Positions 25,309-39,067 of a stretch of 64,000 nucleotides of DNA are shown here, piece after piece. The DNA lies in the NCBI GenBank assembly GCA_008711295.1, contig VUYV01000518.1, forward strand, positions 212,746-276,745, written 5' to 3'. Within the stretch, counting starts at the first letter, position 1, and each line of letters begins with the position of its first letter. Source of the stretch: Anarhynchus alexandrinus (Eukaryota; Chordata; Aves; Charadriiformes; Charadriidae). Made by a program: the position numbers and the translations under genes. The notes beneath the pieces are model-generated. The model ran no database searches. It was not told where the DNA came from and saw only the letters and a list, made by a program, of their open reading frames with translations.

Positions 25309-26521
25309 TAAGTATCCCATTTTATTGGGGGGTAAGTCATATTCAAAAATTTGTTTCCTTAGCTGATCTTTCACAGTGAGTTCAGAGTTTTGTGTTGTTT
25401 GGTTTTGGTTTTTTTTTCCAGTATTCCTAACTGACCTAACTTTATTTCTCTTATTAAAGGCAGCTTTGGCACAGAATTTCTTTATCTCAGCCATTTCAAA
25501 GTCATTAGTAATTTAATTCTCCATCTCATTTATTAATGGACCTACTTTATACTGGTACTGATTTTCCCCTGATACATTTACACAAGCCTATCTCATTCTC
25601 CTGCCATAACCTCATTAAGGGTGAGATAGTGCAGTTTGATTACAGACTCTAAGTGGTATTTTTAAGCTTCCAGCCACTCTGTAAGTTAAGTTTATACCGT
25701 CAGTGAAGCACAGGTCTGTTCAAATTCAGATGTGTCATTGTTCATGATCAAGAACTAGGTCAGTCTCAGGCTTAGACCATATTGAGGAATACTCCCAAAG
25801 GGAAAAGTTCAGTCTTCTCATGGTATACTCTACCCCCATGCTTTTTCTTCAATTTTTTGGACATAGTGAGAATGGAGGAGCTCAGTTCAGCAACTGGTAC
25901 TTTCTATAAATAGTGTTACTCACTGATTCAATCTAGTTAGCATCTATGATTCTCCTGTACAGGTAGCTTGTTTTTCACAGGCCTCTGAGTTTCATACAGC
26001 TTGTATTTGCAAGGAGGCAAGCAGGTAACCCTCGTTTCCTTGAGGTACAAGGGCTGGAATCTTGCCTAGCATTTAGATAGACTGCCTGAGTCTACAAAAG
26101 TCTCCTTCTCTCTGCTGTTGTTCAAATACATAAACCTCTGTCTTAAACCACCTTTTCTTTTGTGAACATATTTATTACTGCAGGAAGGATGCAACCTGTA
26201 AAGCTTTTAACAAGTCCTTTACTGATCCCGCTGAAGTTCAGGCACCCATTTAGAACCGAATCCAAACTATTTCAATTCCAATTAGCCCTCTTCAAAGCCC
26301 TGCCTTCCTGCTCTTTCTTAAACACTATTTTGTCTTTGAGACTCCATTTTTTTCCTCACAGGTTTTGAATTCTTCTTCCTACCATATCATATTTAACATA
26401 TGTATTAAATCTCTGATATTTGTTTTCCTAGAAATGAACGGTTTTTGGTATTCTTACTAGTGCTTCAGAAAAAATGTAGAAAAACCCTCTAGGACCTCTG
26501 TAAAAAATGTAGAGTGGGAGA
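25309..26521. other. AT-rich non-coding stretch
   Basis: No gene was recognised. The stretch separates two CR1 insertions in opposite orientation. Confidence 0.5.
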
Positions 26522-26705
26522 AATTCTGGGTTGGAATGGACTTCTGGGAGTCTTCTTGCCTAATCTCCTGCTCACAACAAGACTATTGCCAACACTAGAC
26601 AGGTCAGCCATGTTTTTGTCTAGTCCTGAAAACTTCCAAGTTTTGGGGGTTTTCTATGGTCACTCTGGTATTGTTTCCCACTTCAGTAATTCTTTCCTGT
26701 CCTGT
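26522..26705 (-). mobile_element. Old CR1 3'-end fragment
   Basis: On the plus strand the order of words follows the reverse complement of a CR1 3' end. First comes GGGTTGGAATGGACTTCTGG, then a CTAATCTCCTGCTCA segment. TTGTCTAGTCCTGAAAACTTCC follows, and then a CACTCTGGTATTG stretch like the usual CAACCTCTCTGGGCAACCTG. It is far more diverged than the copies at 318, 22831 and 38566, so it is an older insertion, probably of another CR1 subfamily. Limits are approximate. Confidence 0.65.
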
Positions 26706-29700
26706 CAGTAGAGATCAGATAGGAATAGGAGCCATCAACCATTCAAATCCTAATTTTCTGCAGCATATAAATAATAATGCACTTTTTATCGCAGTAATAC
26801 TTTATATTCTGAAAGCACTTCCAGGGATACAGTACAAAACTTTTAGGAAAACTCCTAACAAGGTCAGTATAAAAAGTAGGCCAGTTCCCATAAAAGTTTA
26901 GTTATTTAAAAGTTATGTATCAAAGTATCCTAAGTTATATATCTGTAACTTATAGGCAATTCACCCTTCCAGTGGAATTTGCTTAGGCTCTCTATACAAG
27001 TGAGATAGACACCGCAGAAAAAGATCTAAAGGAGTAGGTACCCTCTGAAGTTAGCTAACTACAATCAGCATGCTCAGCATGCAGTACCCTAAAGTCAGAA
27101 ATGACTCAAGGCTTAATCAGAATAGAAAGGTGCCTAAGGCAGCTGTCTGCTTGGGGGGCAAGGGAAAAGGATACGCAGGCACAGACTAGCTGCCTGCATG
27201 TTTGGTCCCACTATGTCTGCATGCTCCCATATTCCACTGGAAGAAGGGGATGTTGACTCTGGTCATCTCCTATCACATTATGCTATCACTAAAAACAGTA
27301 GCAAGCTCCTGGCTTTCAAATGCCTTGGCTGCTGTTTTGTTTTGTTTTCTTTCTTAGTGACTAATCTAAATGATTTTTCGGCTGTCGAGACTACAGTCTT
27401 CTGAGATCTTGTAGCAATCATTTCTTTTAAAATCCCTCTTTATGTTTAACAAATGTTTTTACAAAAATCAATGTATATAACCTCACATCAGCATTTCTTC
27501 TACGCTCACAGATAAGTATGCTTCCATTATATTATTACTTTACTCAGCCAGCATTTCTTCTAACCTTGATACAAGTATATATTATATGTATATTTACATA
27601 TGAAAAGATATGATGTCTAAGACATTTTGGTCTGAAATTTACAGAAAAATCTTCACAGTGTTTTTTAAAGAAATAAATGTGGTCAACTCGTATGCGGTGG
27701 GAAAATGTAATGTTATTAGAGAACAGTACAGAAGCAAATATGCTCAGTGCTCATCATCAGAGCCATGTACATTCCTACAGCCAATCAGGATTGAGGTCTA
27801 GCTTTTTTTTGTGTGTGGAGGTGATTACAGCAAAAGAATAAAAGTTTCTTATCCTAATGAACAAAATTATGTCACACCACATGAGTCCTCGCTAAATCCC
27901 TTTCAATGAACACAAAACCTCCCCTTACCTGCAGATCCTTAATTACACCCAACTATTTCCAGCTCCACAATAGCTACAACAACAATAACCACACCTGCAA
28001 CCAGCTCATAAATTTAAGACCTGCATAGATCACACTGTTGACAACAATTAACTCTGATTAAAAACATTGTAGAAAAGCTGGTAGGTTCCACTCTGAACAT
28101 TGATTTCCAAGTTTCTGTGATTCATCTGGTTTATTTTTATATCAAACTAATGTACAAGATGTTGAAAGCTGGAATCAAAGTTGTAATTTTTTTTAGATGA
28201 GGTTCAGTATTTTTTATAAGCAACTTGGATTTTTGTCTTATTTTAATTTCATAGGGATAGTCATAAGTCAGGGAATGAGGATGTGGTTTGTGTCAAGGGA
28301 ATTCACCAACTGTCCCCCAAATTGCTTTTAATAAGTCTGAAAGAAGTCATTATACATTGTAAGGTAAGTGTTAAAGAGACAACCCTGAAAAAGGTATATA
28401 GATCGTTTAAGGCTAGTTTTAAAAAGTGACTTAATTACATACAAAGTAACTGTTGTCATGGTTCATATGAAGGAATACTCTGGCTCTCAGATTCATTGGG
28501 CAAGTCACTTACTCTCTATCTTCATGCTTGGGGGAGAGATAGGCATATAAAACAAAAGGTGTTTCTGAACAATGACATGTGTCTTTAGCCACCTCTTGGT
28601 CAAAGCTGAGGCAGAGTCCAGGTCATTAGGAGGCCAGCAGAAGTCAATGTCAGCCAAGGATGAAGAAGCACAGGGAGGGCACCTTCCGCTGAGAGCAGAT
28701 GCCTTAGCTATTTCTGTAGAAAACTTAGTAAAACACCCATTTTTCCTTTAAAATGTGTCCAAAGGAGGTAAAGTCACATGTTTTACAATATAATGCTCCA
28801 GTAATTAAATCTCTTCCTCGGTTAATAGAAGACCAGGCTTGTTCTGAGAGTTCAAACCATACAAGGTGTTTTCCTTTCAATATCTGCTGGAGCCAGGATG
28901 AGTGCACAGAGTTGGCAGGAACTGATCTCCCCTTATATTTACATGTGCCTTCACACAGGGTTGGCTGGGATCGCTGAATGTGAGCCTGTGCAAGTGGACA
29001 GGAGGAGAGATGCCTTTGGAGAACTGTTCCCAAGAGCACTCCCAACTCAACAGGAGCAACAGCAACAAGGGGCAAGAGAGGGATTGAAGCCCCAGATGCA
29101 GGACCCAGCTGTAACATAATCACTGAACATAATCAGTCTGAGCCTCTCCCCAGACAGAAACAAGCGTATCTTGCCATCCAGGAGCATTTTCTTTTTGTAG
29201 GGGACTCCAACCCATTGTAAAACCATGCCACTGAGCAAGAAATTATGCCACATGCTCAAGATCTGTGAAAGCAAAGAGCTCCTTCGGACCTGCCACCCTG
29301 GTTTTTCTGAGAAAAAATCTGAGGCACTGCCATGGCCACTCCATATAATCAGCCTTACAAACTAGGAAGTGACCCACAGTTTAGACATATAAATATATTT
29401 CAGGAGGGCTGCTTAATTAGGTGCATAAAATTCATGCATGAGTCAGTTGTTTAAATTACATTGACAGGATTACAATCACAGTGTAAATTCACAGTACTTT
29501 TTTTACTAACAGGTGGCTTCAAAGATGATAATCAAATGACAATTGATTTCATTTGGTACACAAAGAGATGATTTAGAGAAACAAGAGGCTATATTTTCCC
29601 AAACAAAATTTCAGACTACCATTGGTGGAAGAAGAGGAGTAAAATGCAGTTCAAGCTGTGGGCTTCAGAGCTGCTATTGAGAGTACAATACTATGCATTC

Positions 29701-32700
29701 AGACAGTGTCAGTCAGTGATCAGTATGCACAAATTGGTATTTGGGGACAAACCATGAAACATGAAACAGTGTGAACGTGTTTTGTAAGTGGGTCTTTCAG
29801 TATATAAGCCAAATAGAATCTAACTTAACAAAAATGGAAATGTTACAGTTGTTTAGAGGTAAATTATCTTCTGAGATGAGTTATTTTTTCACAGAGGACA
29901 GCTAATTCACTGAGATTTGAACTCCTGCCCCTTTACTGACATATCCTGAATGCAAGTCTAGCCCAAGGGTAATGAATGGTGTTTGAATGAGGGATGTTTT
30001 ACACCAAATTGTGACAAGGGTAATAGCATGTCACTGAGACTACAACAAATGTCAGCAAAAGGCTGAAATCATAATGACTTCGGAGTAATCATTATTTGCT
30101 AGTGGAGCAACTGCAACAGATTAATTCACCACATATCTAGTATGAATGTGGTACAGCTCGATGTAATGTGAATACAAGTATTGTGTCATTGCTCACTAGT
30201 TTTACTACATAAAATCCCAACTGATGTAGCAAGTTACATGTCAACTAGTAGCATATTACTTGCTTTGAAGAACCATATTAAAATTCCTTTTGCATCAAGT
30301 CCTTCAATCCTGATATGAATAAAAAGAGCATGACACTGATTATGTATAGAATTCTTGTACAAAATCCTGGCATATAAAATGAATACTGAGTCAGACCCAG
30401 GAATCCAGATGATTTGAGTAGACAGAGAATTTGTTTTACATGCTTTTTTTTAAAAAAAGAAGGAAGGGATGCAGGAAATAAAATAATTTCTATTTAAATG
30501 TGATTGTTACTTTAATAAAATCATATTAGATTACATTTCTCATGGTTCTGCTATCCTTTCCTCAAGTCATTGTGACTTGATAATGTAAGAGACAGGAATA
30601 AATACATTTAATGCCTTTTAAGACTTTTTTTTAAAAAAAAAAAAAATCCCTAAATATTCGGCTCAGCAAGAGAGGGAGAAAGAGAATTCAAGACATTGAA
30701 TAAAATAGGCTATAAAACTGTAGGCAAAACTAAAGAATGCATCACAAAATGGGTACTTCCTAGAGCTACGGTGGCCAAGGACTTCTTACAATGCAATACC
30801 CTCCTTTCCACAGACTCTTCATACATTTAGTTAAAGCGATTGTATACATATATTGTTATGATTTTTATTTTCTACTAAAAATTTAAAAATAATCAGCATT
30901 CTAATAAAACTTGTAAGCACTAGCCCTACCCAAGATGTTTCTGACAGACATTTTCACTGTAGCTGATATATCTCTGACAGATCCTCAGGTCATTCTTCTG
31001 TCCTGGCACCCACATCTCACTCCTAACTGGATTGGATCTTACCCAGGCATTTTCCTTTGCTGCACAATATGGAATAATAAAGATAAGCCTCAGAATACAG
31101 AAAACCCATATCTATATGCTAATCATGTAACAATCTGCTTACCCTTAAAGGCCTTAAAACCCTGGAGTAGCTCATTTGGGAGAGTTTGTGGGATCAAAGA
31201 CTAACAGTCTGCATTTTTTTCAAGAAAAAATTCCTCTTGGTGGTCAATGACATCAAAACCAGAGATATTAGGTGCTACACTTTGAGTTTGTGCAGCAACA
31301 GAGGCTATTCCATACTGGCACAAGCAGTAACTATACAAGAGAAAAGCTAGAACTACAGCAAACCCCCACCTCTAGCAAGATACACAAAGGTACGGTGAGC
31401 TATCAGTAAAGGTCCTTTACTGAACTGGAGACAGTTCATAATCAAGATTTCTTGGTCTAAAGAGCATTAACACCATCAGTAAGTCAGCAGGTGAATTAAA
31501 AATGCATCTGTAGTGTTGCCATTAGAGGGAGGGAGAGCACTACACACAACAAGCACAAGCCATGGCTAGCTGGCTTTTAATTTTTCAGCCTTTCATAAAC
31601 TTGGAACACACTTTTTTAAAAGGAAATTCCAAAGCATAAGTAGCCCTGGGTTTTTCAGTTAGGTTGTGCAGTCATTTAAAATAATTATGAGAATTAGAGT
31701 CGGAGTTAATCCTGAGATGTGAAACCATCAGAAAATAAAAATAAAAATTGTGTTATAAAGACTAAAATAGAAAAACAGTGGGCCAACCCAAGTTTGTCCA
31801 GCATCCAGGTTCTAGGTTTAAATTAGTCACCTCATCATGAGATGACCCTGTGTATAGTGAGCATAAAAGTAAGAATGGCAATGGTGCTGAGGTATCAGAA
31901 TCAATATCTCATTAGAATATTGGACAACTCAAAAATCTTAGACTTCATCATAGTGCAATCAGTGCTTACATGGTAATGAGAAAGCACCTTATTTTCTGTT
32001 CCTTTCTGCATCTTATAATGCCTGTACAAAGTGGACTTTAAAGCCATCATTTTAATTTACCAGTGTTTTTTCAGAGAACCTTTTCTGGGCTCATAGATGA
32101 TGGTAGTTATTGCAAGCACCTGAAGTAATACAGAACCTTATAAGCAGGAAATTAACATTTAAAGAAGAAAAAGATAGTCCAGAATAACAGCATTAGAATT
32201 AAAGCAAATAAGTTGTCTTTGCTTGTTTTAGAGACCTGACCCAAAATCACAGCTTAATATCAGAATATATTTTGTAGCTAAACATTAATATCCCATTTCT
32301 TATAAATCAGAACTTTCATCAGCAAACTTCAGCGAGTACCTCTTGAATAGAGGTGGATAAGAAGGCTAAAGACAAGTCTTGAATATCTAGAATAAGATTC
32401 ATAACTTCATTCAGCCATGAATCTGAATAATTTCTGTAGGATATGGATCTAAGCAACTTTGATACCGTTACGCAGCTTATTTAGACTGCTTATGACATAA
32501 AACCAGAGAAACTTGATTTCTAAAGAATTGCATAAATTAAGCCGTTTATAGTCAGTGTACCTGGAACAAAATCTGAAGAAATCAGACTCAAGTATCTCTG
32601 TTAAAATAGTAATGCAATCAAAAAATAAAATATAAGCAATGTTTTTTGTTGTTTTTAAAATCATCCCTCCATCTGACAGGCAAAAAAACACAAGGTTGAA

Positions 32701-35123
32701 GCTGTTAATATCGATAGGTCTCAGTTAACAGCAAGAGCTCCACAGACCTCTCGTGGTGTTCATGAGTCTATGCTGACTTACACAAAGCTGAGATTCACCT
32801 TTTTTAAAAATGTAATATGTGGCATGGAAGTGCTTTAATTTTCTTTCAAATAGACATCTTCAGCTCTGTTAACTCTATTGAATTTCACTCTGTATCATCC
32901 AGGTCATATCTCATTTCCCAGTTCCAAACATCCATCAAAGACTGTAAAAGGGTCTGGCCTATTTTACACATTTTTAATAATGTTACAAAGACTGACATGA
33001 CACAAAATTCACTTTGTGAAAATCTAAACAGAAAATATTTTAATGTCAATGTCAGGCATGGTCACATAAATGTGCTCGTCACAAAACCATTAAATCAGAT
33101 TATCAACGATTTTTACAGAAATGAATGGCATTATCTCCCAGCCACAAAGAAAATGTGAAAAAAAAATGGACAAAAGGAACAAACTGTGCTCCACTTTAGT
33201 AGGAGCCTTTTTAGAGCAGCTGGGTAAGTTCCCCGGTTGCTGTGCTTTTTTCTTGTTGTTTTAGTTTTACTTTTGCAATTTTACTATTTTGTTATGCCAA
33301 TGGACAATACGATGTGGGTGAGAGCATTTGCTCACTCTCAGAAATAGATTAATATGATTTCACAGTGCATTGCAGTCATACACAAATGTCAAAAGTTTCT
33401 CTGAACTAAGGCAAAGAAAACTTTAAAATTGAAAAAAGAAAATGGCAAAGGACAACTAAGCATATTGCCTAGGAACAAAATTTACACCAGGACCTAGAGT
33501 ATATTAATCAAATAAATAGCCTCAGTGCAATAAAAACTTTATTAAAAGATTGATGACAATGTGCAAGCAACGTCTTCTGAATTTCTCAGCTTGCTTTGAT
33601 GTTGAGTGGTTCTTAATAACTCTCAGCAAGAACTTAACAAAACAAATTCTATGGCTAATAGTATGAATTTATGCTACAGTATAATTATAAAACCATGCAG
33701 CACAACATGCAACCTAAAGAGAAATTATTATCACATAAAAGTTAATATAAATTCAGTATATACATATACATTTTAACACTTGAAAATTTTGTATAGGTCA
33801 TAGTGAATTGGTTAAACATGCAATGTTTGGATAGTAGCCAATGACCATGAACCTTATTCCCTGAAATGTCTATCTCAAATCTTTAATACACCTTGATTGA
33901 CAAGGATAGGAAGCTTTGTTAAGAATTTCCATTTCCTTTGCTACATGGCAGCATCCAAACAACTTAGCATTTGCACAGAACTTAGTGTTTTTGCATCATC
34001 TCATAAGTGTTATTGATCTCCTGGCAGTGTTCATTTTTATCCTGGAGAATATGTTGAAACATCTACACATGCCTGAACATCTTCTTAAGTAAATCTTAAT
34101 ATTGCTTTGTGAGTTGCAAGGCTAGTACATATCAAACTGTATTTCGGTTTAACTATCAGAATTATCTTAGGAAAGGCTCACACTCTATTGCAACATCTAC
34201 AATAATCTGAGAAACTGAAGTAGATGCCCAGGACAAGAAGCTGGTTTACTTTGTCTCTGCTTACCAAGATGGTCAAGAATGCAAGGTGCTTTGTGACGGG
34301 ACTCTGTATCAGACAGAGATGTCAGCTCAGTGTGCCTGCATTTTTTAGTTAAAGTGAAAATACTAAGAACACAAAAGGGGCTTTGACTTACTACTATTAT
34401 AAGGAAAAAAAAAAAGAAACAGTAAACTTTTAAATAGGGAATTTTTTATTTTGTAAGACAATTTTTTTTCAAGTCCTCTCATTTCACTGATTCTACTTAA
34501 AGTGTATCTTTTCCTTCAGCCTTGCTCCAGTAACTTCTACCTGCAAAAAGTCTACACAGTCCTCTCAAGTAACAGGAAAAATACTTTTGCTCCCTGATCC
34601 CCTGAGGTCTGGGCATCTGTTCAATGCCATCCTGGTCTCTGCTTATACTGCAAACTCCAACTTACCGTGACTCTTCTTCGTCTGCTCCTGATACTTCTCT
34701 CTAGTAGACCTCACTTGGCTGACCTCTGGGAAGTCAGACTCCCTCCCTCTGACAAGTACTGTCTATTGAAGCAAAATACCAACAATGAAAATGCACAACG
34801 GAGTTGCAGCTTTTTAATAAAGCACTTTGCAGAGCAAAGAGTAAATAAAGAGAACATCCACCGCAAACCCTTCCACCACCTTGCTTCTGCCTCCAGAATA
34901 GCCTCTTGGAACAGAGTAGAAGGTGGCAGCCAAATGCAAAGATGCAGAGCTAACTCTATGTCTACCTCTGTGGGAGGACGGAAGCTTAAATATATATTGT
35001 AGGAGTATGACATTAGCACAAAGGTACAGTGGCAGAGAGCAGTGTCCCTTCCTCCTGTTGAAGTCGGGCTGCTGCATAGTGAGTGGCTGGACAAAAGGGA
35101 AAGCAAACAAGAGAGGTCTTGTC
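26706..35123. other. AT-rich non-coding stretch
   Basis: Over about 8.4 kb I recognise no gene. The parts at about 28600-29340 and 34500-35110 are somewhat GC-richer and carry open frames of 110-132 codons. Those frames overlap on both strands and have no recognisable domain, so I do not call them genes. A 14-mer CAGCATTTCTTCTA recurs at 27489 and 27549. T/A homopolymer junctions sit at 30444-30458 and 30625-30646. Confidence 0.5.
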
Positions 35124-35185
35124 TGAGTAGCCTAATGATAAGGTCCCCACATGGGAGTGGGAAGTACTGAATTTGAGCCTTGGTT
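35124..35185 (+). repeat. Degenerate tRNA-like segment, possible SINE-type remnant
   Basis: TAGCCTAATGATAAGG at 35128-35143 resembles a tRNA D-arm/A-box (TRGYNNARNNGG type). About 25 bp downstream, GAATTTGAGCC at 35169-35179 resembles a T-arm/B-box (GGTTCRANNCC type). The spacing suits RNA polymerase III internal promoters. The acceptor stem and anticodon arm do not fold convincingly, so this is not a functional tRNA. Many old archosaur repeats carry such a tRNA-like head, and GGTCTAAATTTAAGC and GGACCTAAGTATC words at 35300-35340 may belong to the same repeat. The family was not identified. Confidence 0.3.
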
Positions 35186-37544
35186 TTTAGAGCTCGTTTA
35201 GGATTTCCCTACTTATGTCAGGTAGGATGTATCACCCTCTTGAGCTGCCTTTCTCCACTGAGTGTATACAGAGCATAAGTCAAAATACTTTTAAATTTGG
35301 GGTCTAAATTTAAGCATGATGAATCTGGACCTAAGTATCTATGCTAGTTAGACTCATCCAAGAACAGACACGGGTAAAGAGGATATAATTTTTTAACTTG
35401 GGTTCATAAGTTTTATCATAGATTTAGCCCCAGATCATTCTGTATCAAACATTTGAGGAAACTCTTTCTCCTCCCCTTTCTTTTTCCTGCTTTTGAAGCC
35501 ATGAAGGTTTGACTATCAAAAAAGCATAACATCTACACTTCAGATTTCAATTATTCTGTGGCTGACACTATGCCAGTACGAAAAAAATGGAGACAGGGTA
35601 GCATTTAGAGCATTTCTCAAAAGTGTGATACATGTTTGCTTAGTGCATGTGGTAATGAACAGCTAAAATGTAACATAAACTCTGTACTTTCAATTACTTA
35701 ATCTCCAATATTTGCACTGCTTATAACAGTGTTCATATTCTTGCTTTCCTTGGGTCAGCAGTCTGTTTTCCACATATGAATGAGGATACCTTTGGGATAG
35801 GGCTGTTATTAGTTCAGTCTTTTTTCCTTTCTCATAGCAAATAAATAACTGTATTTATTTCCACAGTATAAAACAAAGGAAGATGGAGGGATGAGGGAAG
35901 ATTGCAAGTGTCTGTTACTGGTGCTTGCTTTTGAAACAACTGTGTTTGTATTTTCTGCATTATTTTCTGAAACTTCTGTATCTGCCAGTAAAAATGGGAA
36001 GGTGGTTTTGGGGGGGGGGGGGGGGGAAGGATATGATTTCTTCACTGTGCTATGTGCAGTATTCTGAACACATATGAAAAGTATTCTGCTTCTCATCTGT
36101 AGTAACAACCTGAGTACAAAGAGACAGAGAGAGAGACACAATGTTCTTTATATTAAAAAAAGACAGTAGAAGAGAAGAAAAGCTATAAGCAACACAAAAA
36201 TTAAGTAAATTGAATGCGTTGAAATTCTGGTGTACACAGAGAATATTGAAGATGCCTGGGGCAAATCAACCCATCCAGGGACTATGTCCATACCCTTAAT
36301 CCAAGAGGCTGCACTGAGTAGCTTCTCAAAAGGAGTATTCCTGTTGTAAGGAAACATGTCTCAGTTTTCATATTTTAAATGAACCAAGCAATCTTTTGGC
36401 TGATTGCTGTGTAAGATCTTTCTCAAAGGCAATTAAAATAAAACCAAGCAATGATCTTGAAATTTAAAATGTAGCTGACACATTGGGGATGAAAATAACT
36501 TGCAGAGTCATGCAGAGTTTAGCAGTTTTGACTCAGATTATTTTGTTTGAAGCCAAAAAGCTTCATCTCACCCAAATTCTGGGTTAAACTTCAAACTTGG
36601 ATATCTCAAAAGACAAGTCCATTGAAAAACACTGAAGCTGGACTCTTTTAAAACTGTGCTTAATTTCAGTTAAAATATTTGCTTGGTTTTTAAGGAATTC
36701 AGGATTACATGTAGGTGTTTCTCTTCATTTAACACTTTATATCACTACTGGAAAAAAAAAAGTCAGGATAAATCACTATAGATTACTGATTTCAGTAAAT
36801 CAAGGGCAATTTATACTATCTGAGTTTCTAAGAGAATTTTCCACATAGACAAATTTTCACAGACAAAGAAATTATCTCACAAAGAGAGAAAATGTGATGG
36901 GGGGGGATTATATTCTTTGGCCAAATATTTAAAAGCCAAACAAAAATTGACCTTCAGAATGACTGGTTTTAGCTCTCTGTGCCTGTATCAGTTAGTGATG
37001 AGTCTTTACCTGTTGCACAATTTGTTTCAAGGAAGGGGTAGATTTGGTTCAGAATCACCAACCATTTATTTATGATGCCAGCAACAACTGTACTAATGAC
37101 CTTTCACTGCTCTGAGATTAAAAATTAAAAAATATGGTACCCATACCATTCATTTTGTAAACGTGCCCTTTGGTTCAGGTTCCGCTATATATAGATCCAG
37201 TGATCCGTAGCAGCAGCAGATGTAACAGCAGATATCATTGAAACTCTGTTTAGCATGGAGACTTCAGCCACACAGATTTCTGCATAAGAAATACTTTGAG
37301 AAAGTCCTAATCCTGTTATGTCATTGTCATGATGTGCCACACGATTCTGACTTTCAAGTTAGAGCTGAGTGAATCCTTTTTCTGTACAATTATTTAGATA
37401 ATACCTGCATACTTCAAAGCATTCATATGTGTTATAGCTCTCCTAACAATTATTCTGAAGTGTTACCAAAGTTGATTGCATGCAATGATTTTAATGTACT
37501 TCGGTATCTACTTAAAATTTTCATAACTCCATGAAATCCATGTT
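35186..37544. other. Non-coding stretch with G and GA tracts
   Basis: No gene was recognised. A run of 17 G lies at 36010-36026 and a short GA-rich tract at 36119-36138. Open frames on the minus strand across these tracts are low-complexity artefacts. Confidence 0.5.
36010..36026 (+). repeat. Poly-G tract (17 G)
   Basis: Seventeen consecutive G residues follow GGTGGTTTT. Such a run can form a G-quadruplex and is prone to length change and sequencing error. The exact count should not be over-trusted. Confidence 0.85.
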
Positions 37545-37810
37545 AGTGCCTCAGCCTTTCAAGTGCTCCAGTCCCCTTAGCAGCCTTTCATTGAACTCTC
37601 CCTAGTTTGTTGATATCTCCCTTGTGCTGTGAGCCCTAATCTGGACACAGTACTCCAACAGGCCTCCTCCCAAGTGCTGAGGAGACATGAATAACCACTG
37701 TCCAGGAGCTTTTGCCTTTACCATTGCAGCCCAGTATGCAGCCAGAATTTCTCTCCCCAGGGACTGAGCATACTTGTTTTTTTCAAGTTGTTGGAGAATT
37801 CCTCTTGTCA
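37545..37810 (-). mobile_element. Old CR1 fragment (reverse-transcriptase C-terminal part)
   Basis: The plus strand follows the reverse complement of CR1: CCTCAGCCTTTC, then GTGCTCCAGTCCCCTTAGCA, then a degraded TTGAACTCTC run and CTGGACACAGTACTCCA. Translated on the minus strand, LLEYCVQIRAHSTREI matches the CR1 segment usually read as HLEYCVQFWAPQ. Both ends are missing and divergence is high, so this is an ancient copy. It lies about 750 bp from the younger CR1 at 38566 in the same orientation but is a separate insertion. Confidence 0.8.
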
Positions 37811-38688
37811 TCACAACTTCTGAAAGATGGTAGTGGCCTCACAATGACAGCAGCCAGCTACTCAACAGCTATTCAACAGCTTTGAATGCATCATTTGTAT
37901 ATGTCCAGTTTACTGAATTAATCTCCAGCTCAACCCTCCTTTACCATGGGTACTTCTCTCCTCTAGACCTTGCTGACACAACTGTGTATATAACAGATTA
38001 ATTGTATCAGCAGGAATTTGTGAGCTGACAACATCTCCTCATTGACCGGAGTGGTACACAACCTGCATTAGTAGAGTTTGTCAGTTGTTCCAGAAATGAT
38101 TCTCAGATGGCCACAGAAAAGTGCTGGGAAGGGCTCTTTCTAAGGAACTCCTTTGACCATTGCCATAGAAAGCACTACTGTTTTATTCCACAGGAAAACT
38201 GGAAAAACTTCTTTTTTATCTTGTTTAGGCCAGTAAGAAATCAATCTAACATTCATTCCTACTGTTTTATCCCAAAACAGGAAATAATTTGCTTGTTTAC
38301 ATGAGTTGGTAGTGCTGTTGCCCTTTTATTTGACATCCCTTCTTGTAGTGTACTCCTACAGATTCTAAGACATCAGTTCGTTTTCTTCCCTATTTTGAGA
38401 GAGCTGAAAATCTTTCAACTTACCTATAAACATGACCTCTCACAACATACTATTAAGACCAAAGAAAGCATTCTTTAAAAAAGAAAAATAGACATTACAG
38501 AAGTCCCTAAGTAAATTCAAGCTTGGGTCTGAAGCTGAGAGTCTCAAACACTAAAATAAATGAGACAGAATCATAGATTCATAGATTCATCGAATCATCG
38601 AATTGTTTGGGTTGGAAGGGACCTTAAAGATCATCTAGTTCCAACCCCCCTGCCATGGGCTGGGACACCTTCCACTAGACCAGGTTAA

Positions 38689-38925
38689 TCAAAGCCAGAT
38701 CCAACATGTCCTTGGGAACTCCAGGGATGGGGCATCCACAGCTTCTCTGGGAAACCTGTTCCAGTGTCTCACCACCCTCAGAGTAAAGAATTTCTTCCTT
38801 ATATCTAATCTAAATCTACCTTCTCTCACTTTAAAACCATTAGCCCTTGTCCTATGGCTACACTCCATGATAAGGGGTCCCTCCCCATCTTTCCTGCAGG
38901 CCCCCTTTAAGTACTGGAGGGACAC
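38689..38925 (-). pseudogene. CR1 ORF2 extreme C-terminal segment
   Basis: On the minus strand the frame reads LQYLKGACRKDGEGPL, then RTRANGFKVREGRFRLDIRK and VVRHWNRFPREAVDAPSLE. These are conserved words at the very end of CR1 ORF2. The C-terminal end is altered after DAPSLE by a small indel. It belongs to the same insertion as the reverse-transcriptase remnant at 39068-39919. Confidence 0.9.
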
Positions 38926-39067
38926 TATAAAGTCTCCCTGGATGCTTCACTTCTCCAGGCTGAACAACACCAACTCTTTCAGCCCGCCTTCATAGCAGAG
39001 GTGCTCCAGCCCTCTGATCATTTTCATGGTCTTTCTCTGGACTTGCTTCAGCTAGTCCATATCTTTC

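Noticed and set aside
28725..29123. 132-codon open frame on the minus strand, with overlapping frames on both strands
   Set aside because: The Leu-rich product has no domain, and parallel frames are open too. It looks like a local drop in stop codons and not a gene.
30444..30646. T-run/A-run junctions as possible terminators
   Set aside because: Simple homopolymer junctions in a vertebrate genome. They are not linked to any transcription unit and are not intrinsic terminators.
34667..35126. Overlapping open frames of 98-131 codons on both strands
   Set aside because: No family similarity was recognised and several frames are open at once. No start, splice or poly(A) context supports any of them.
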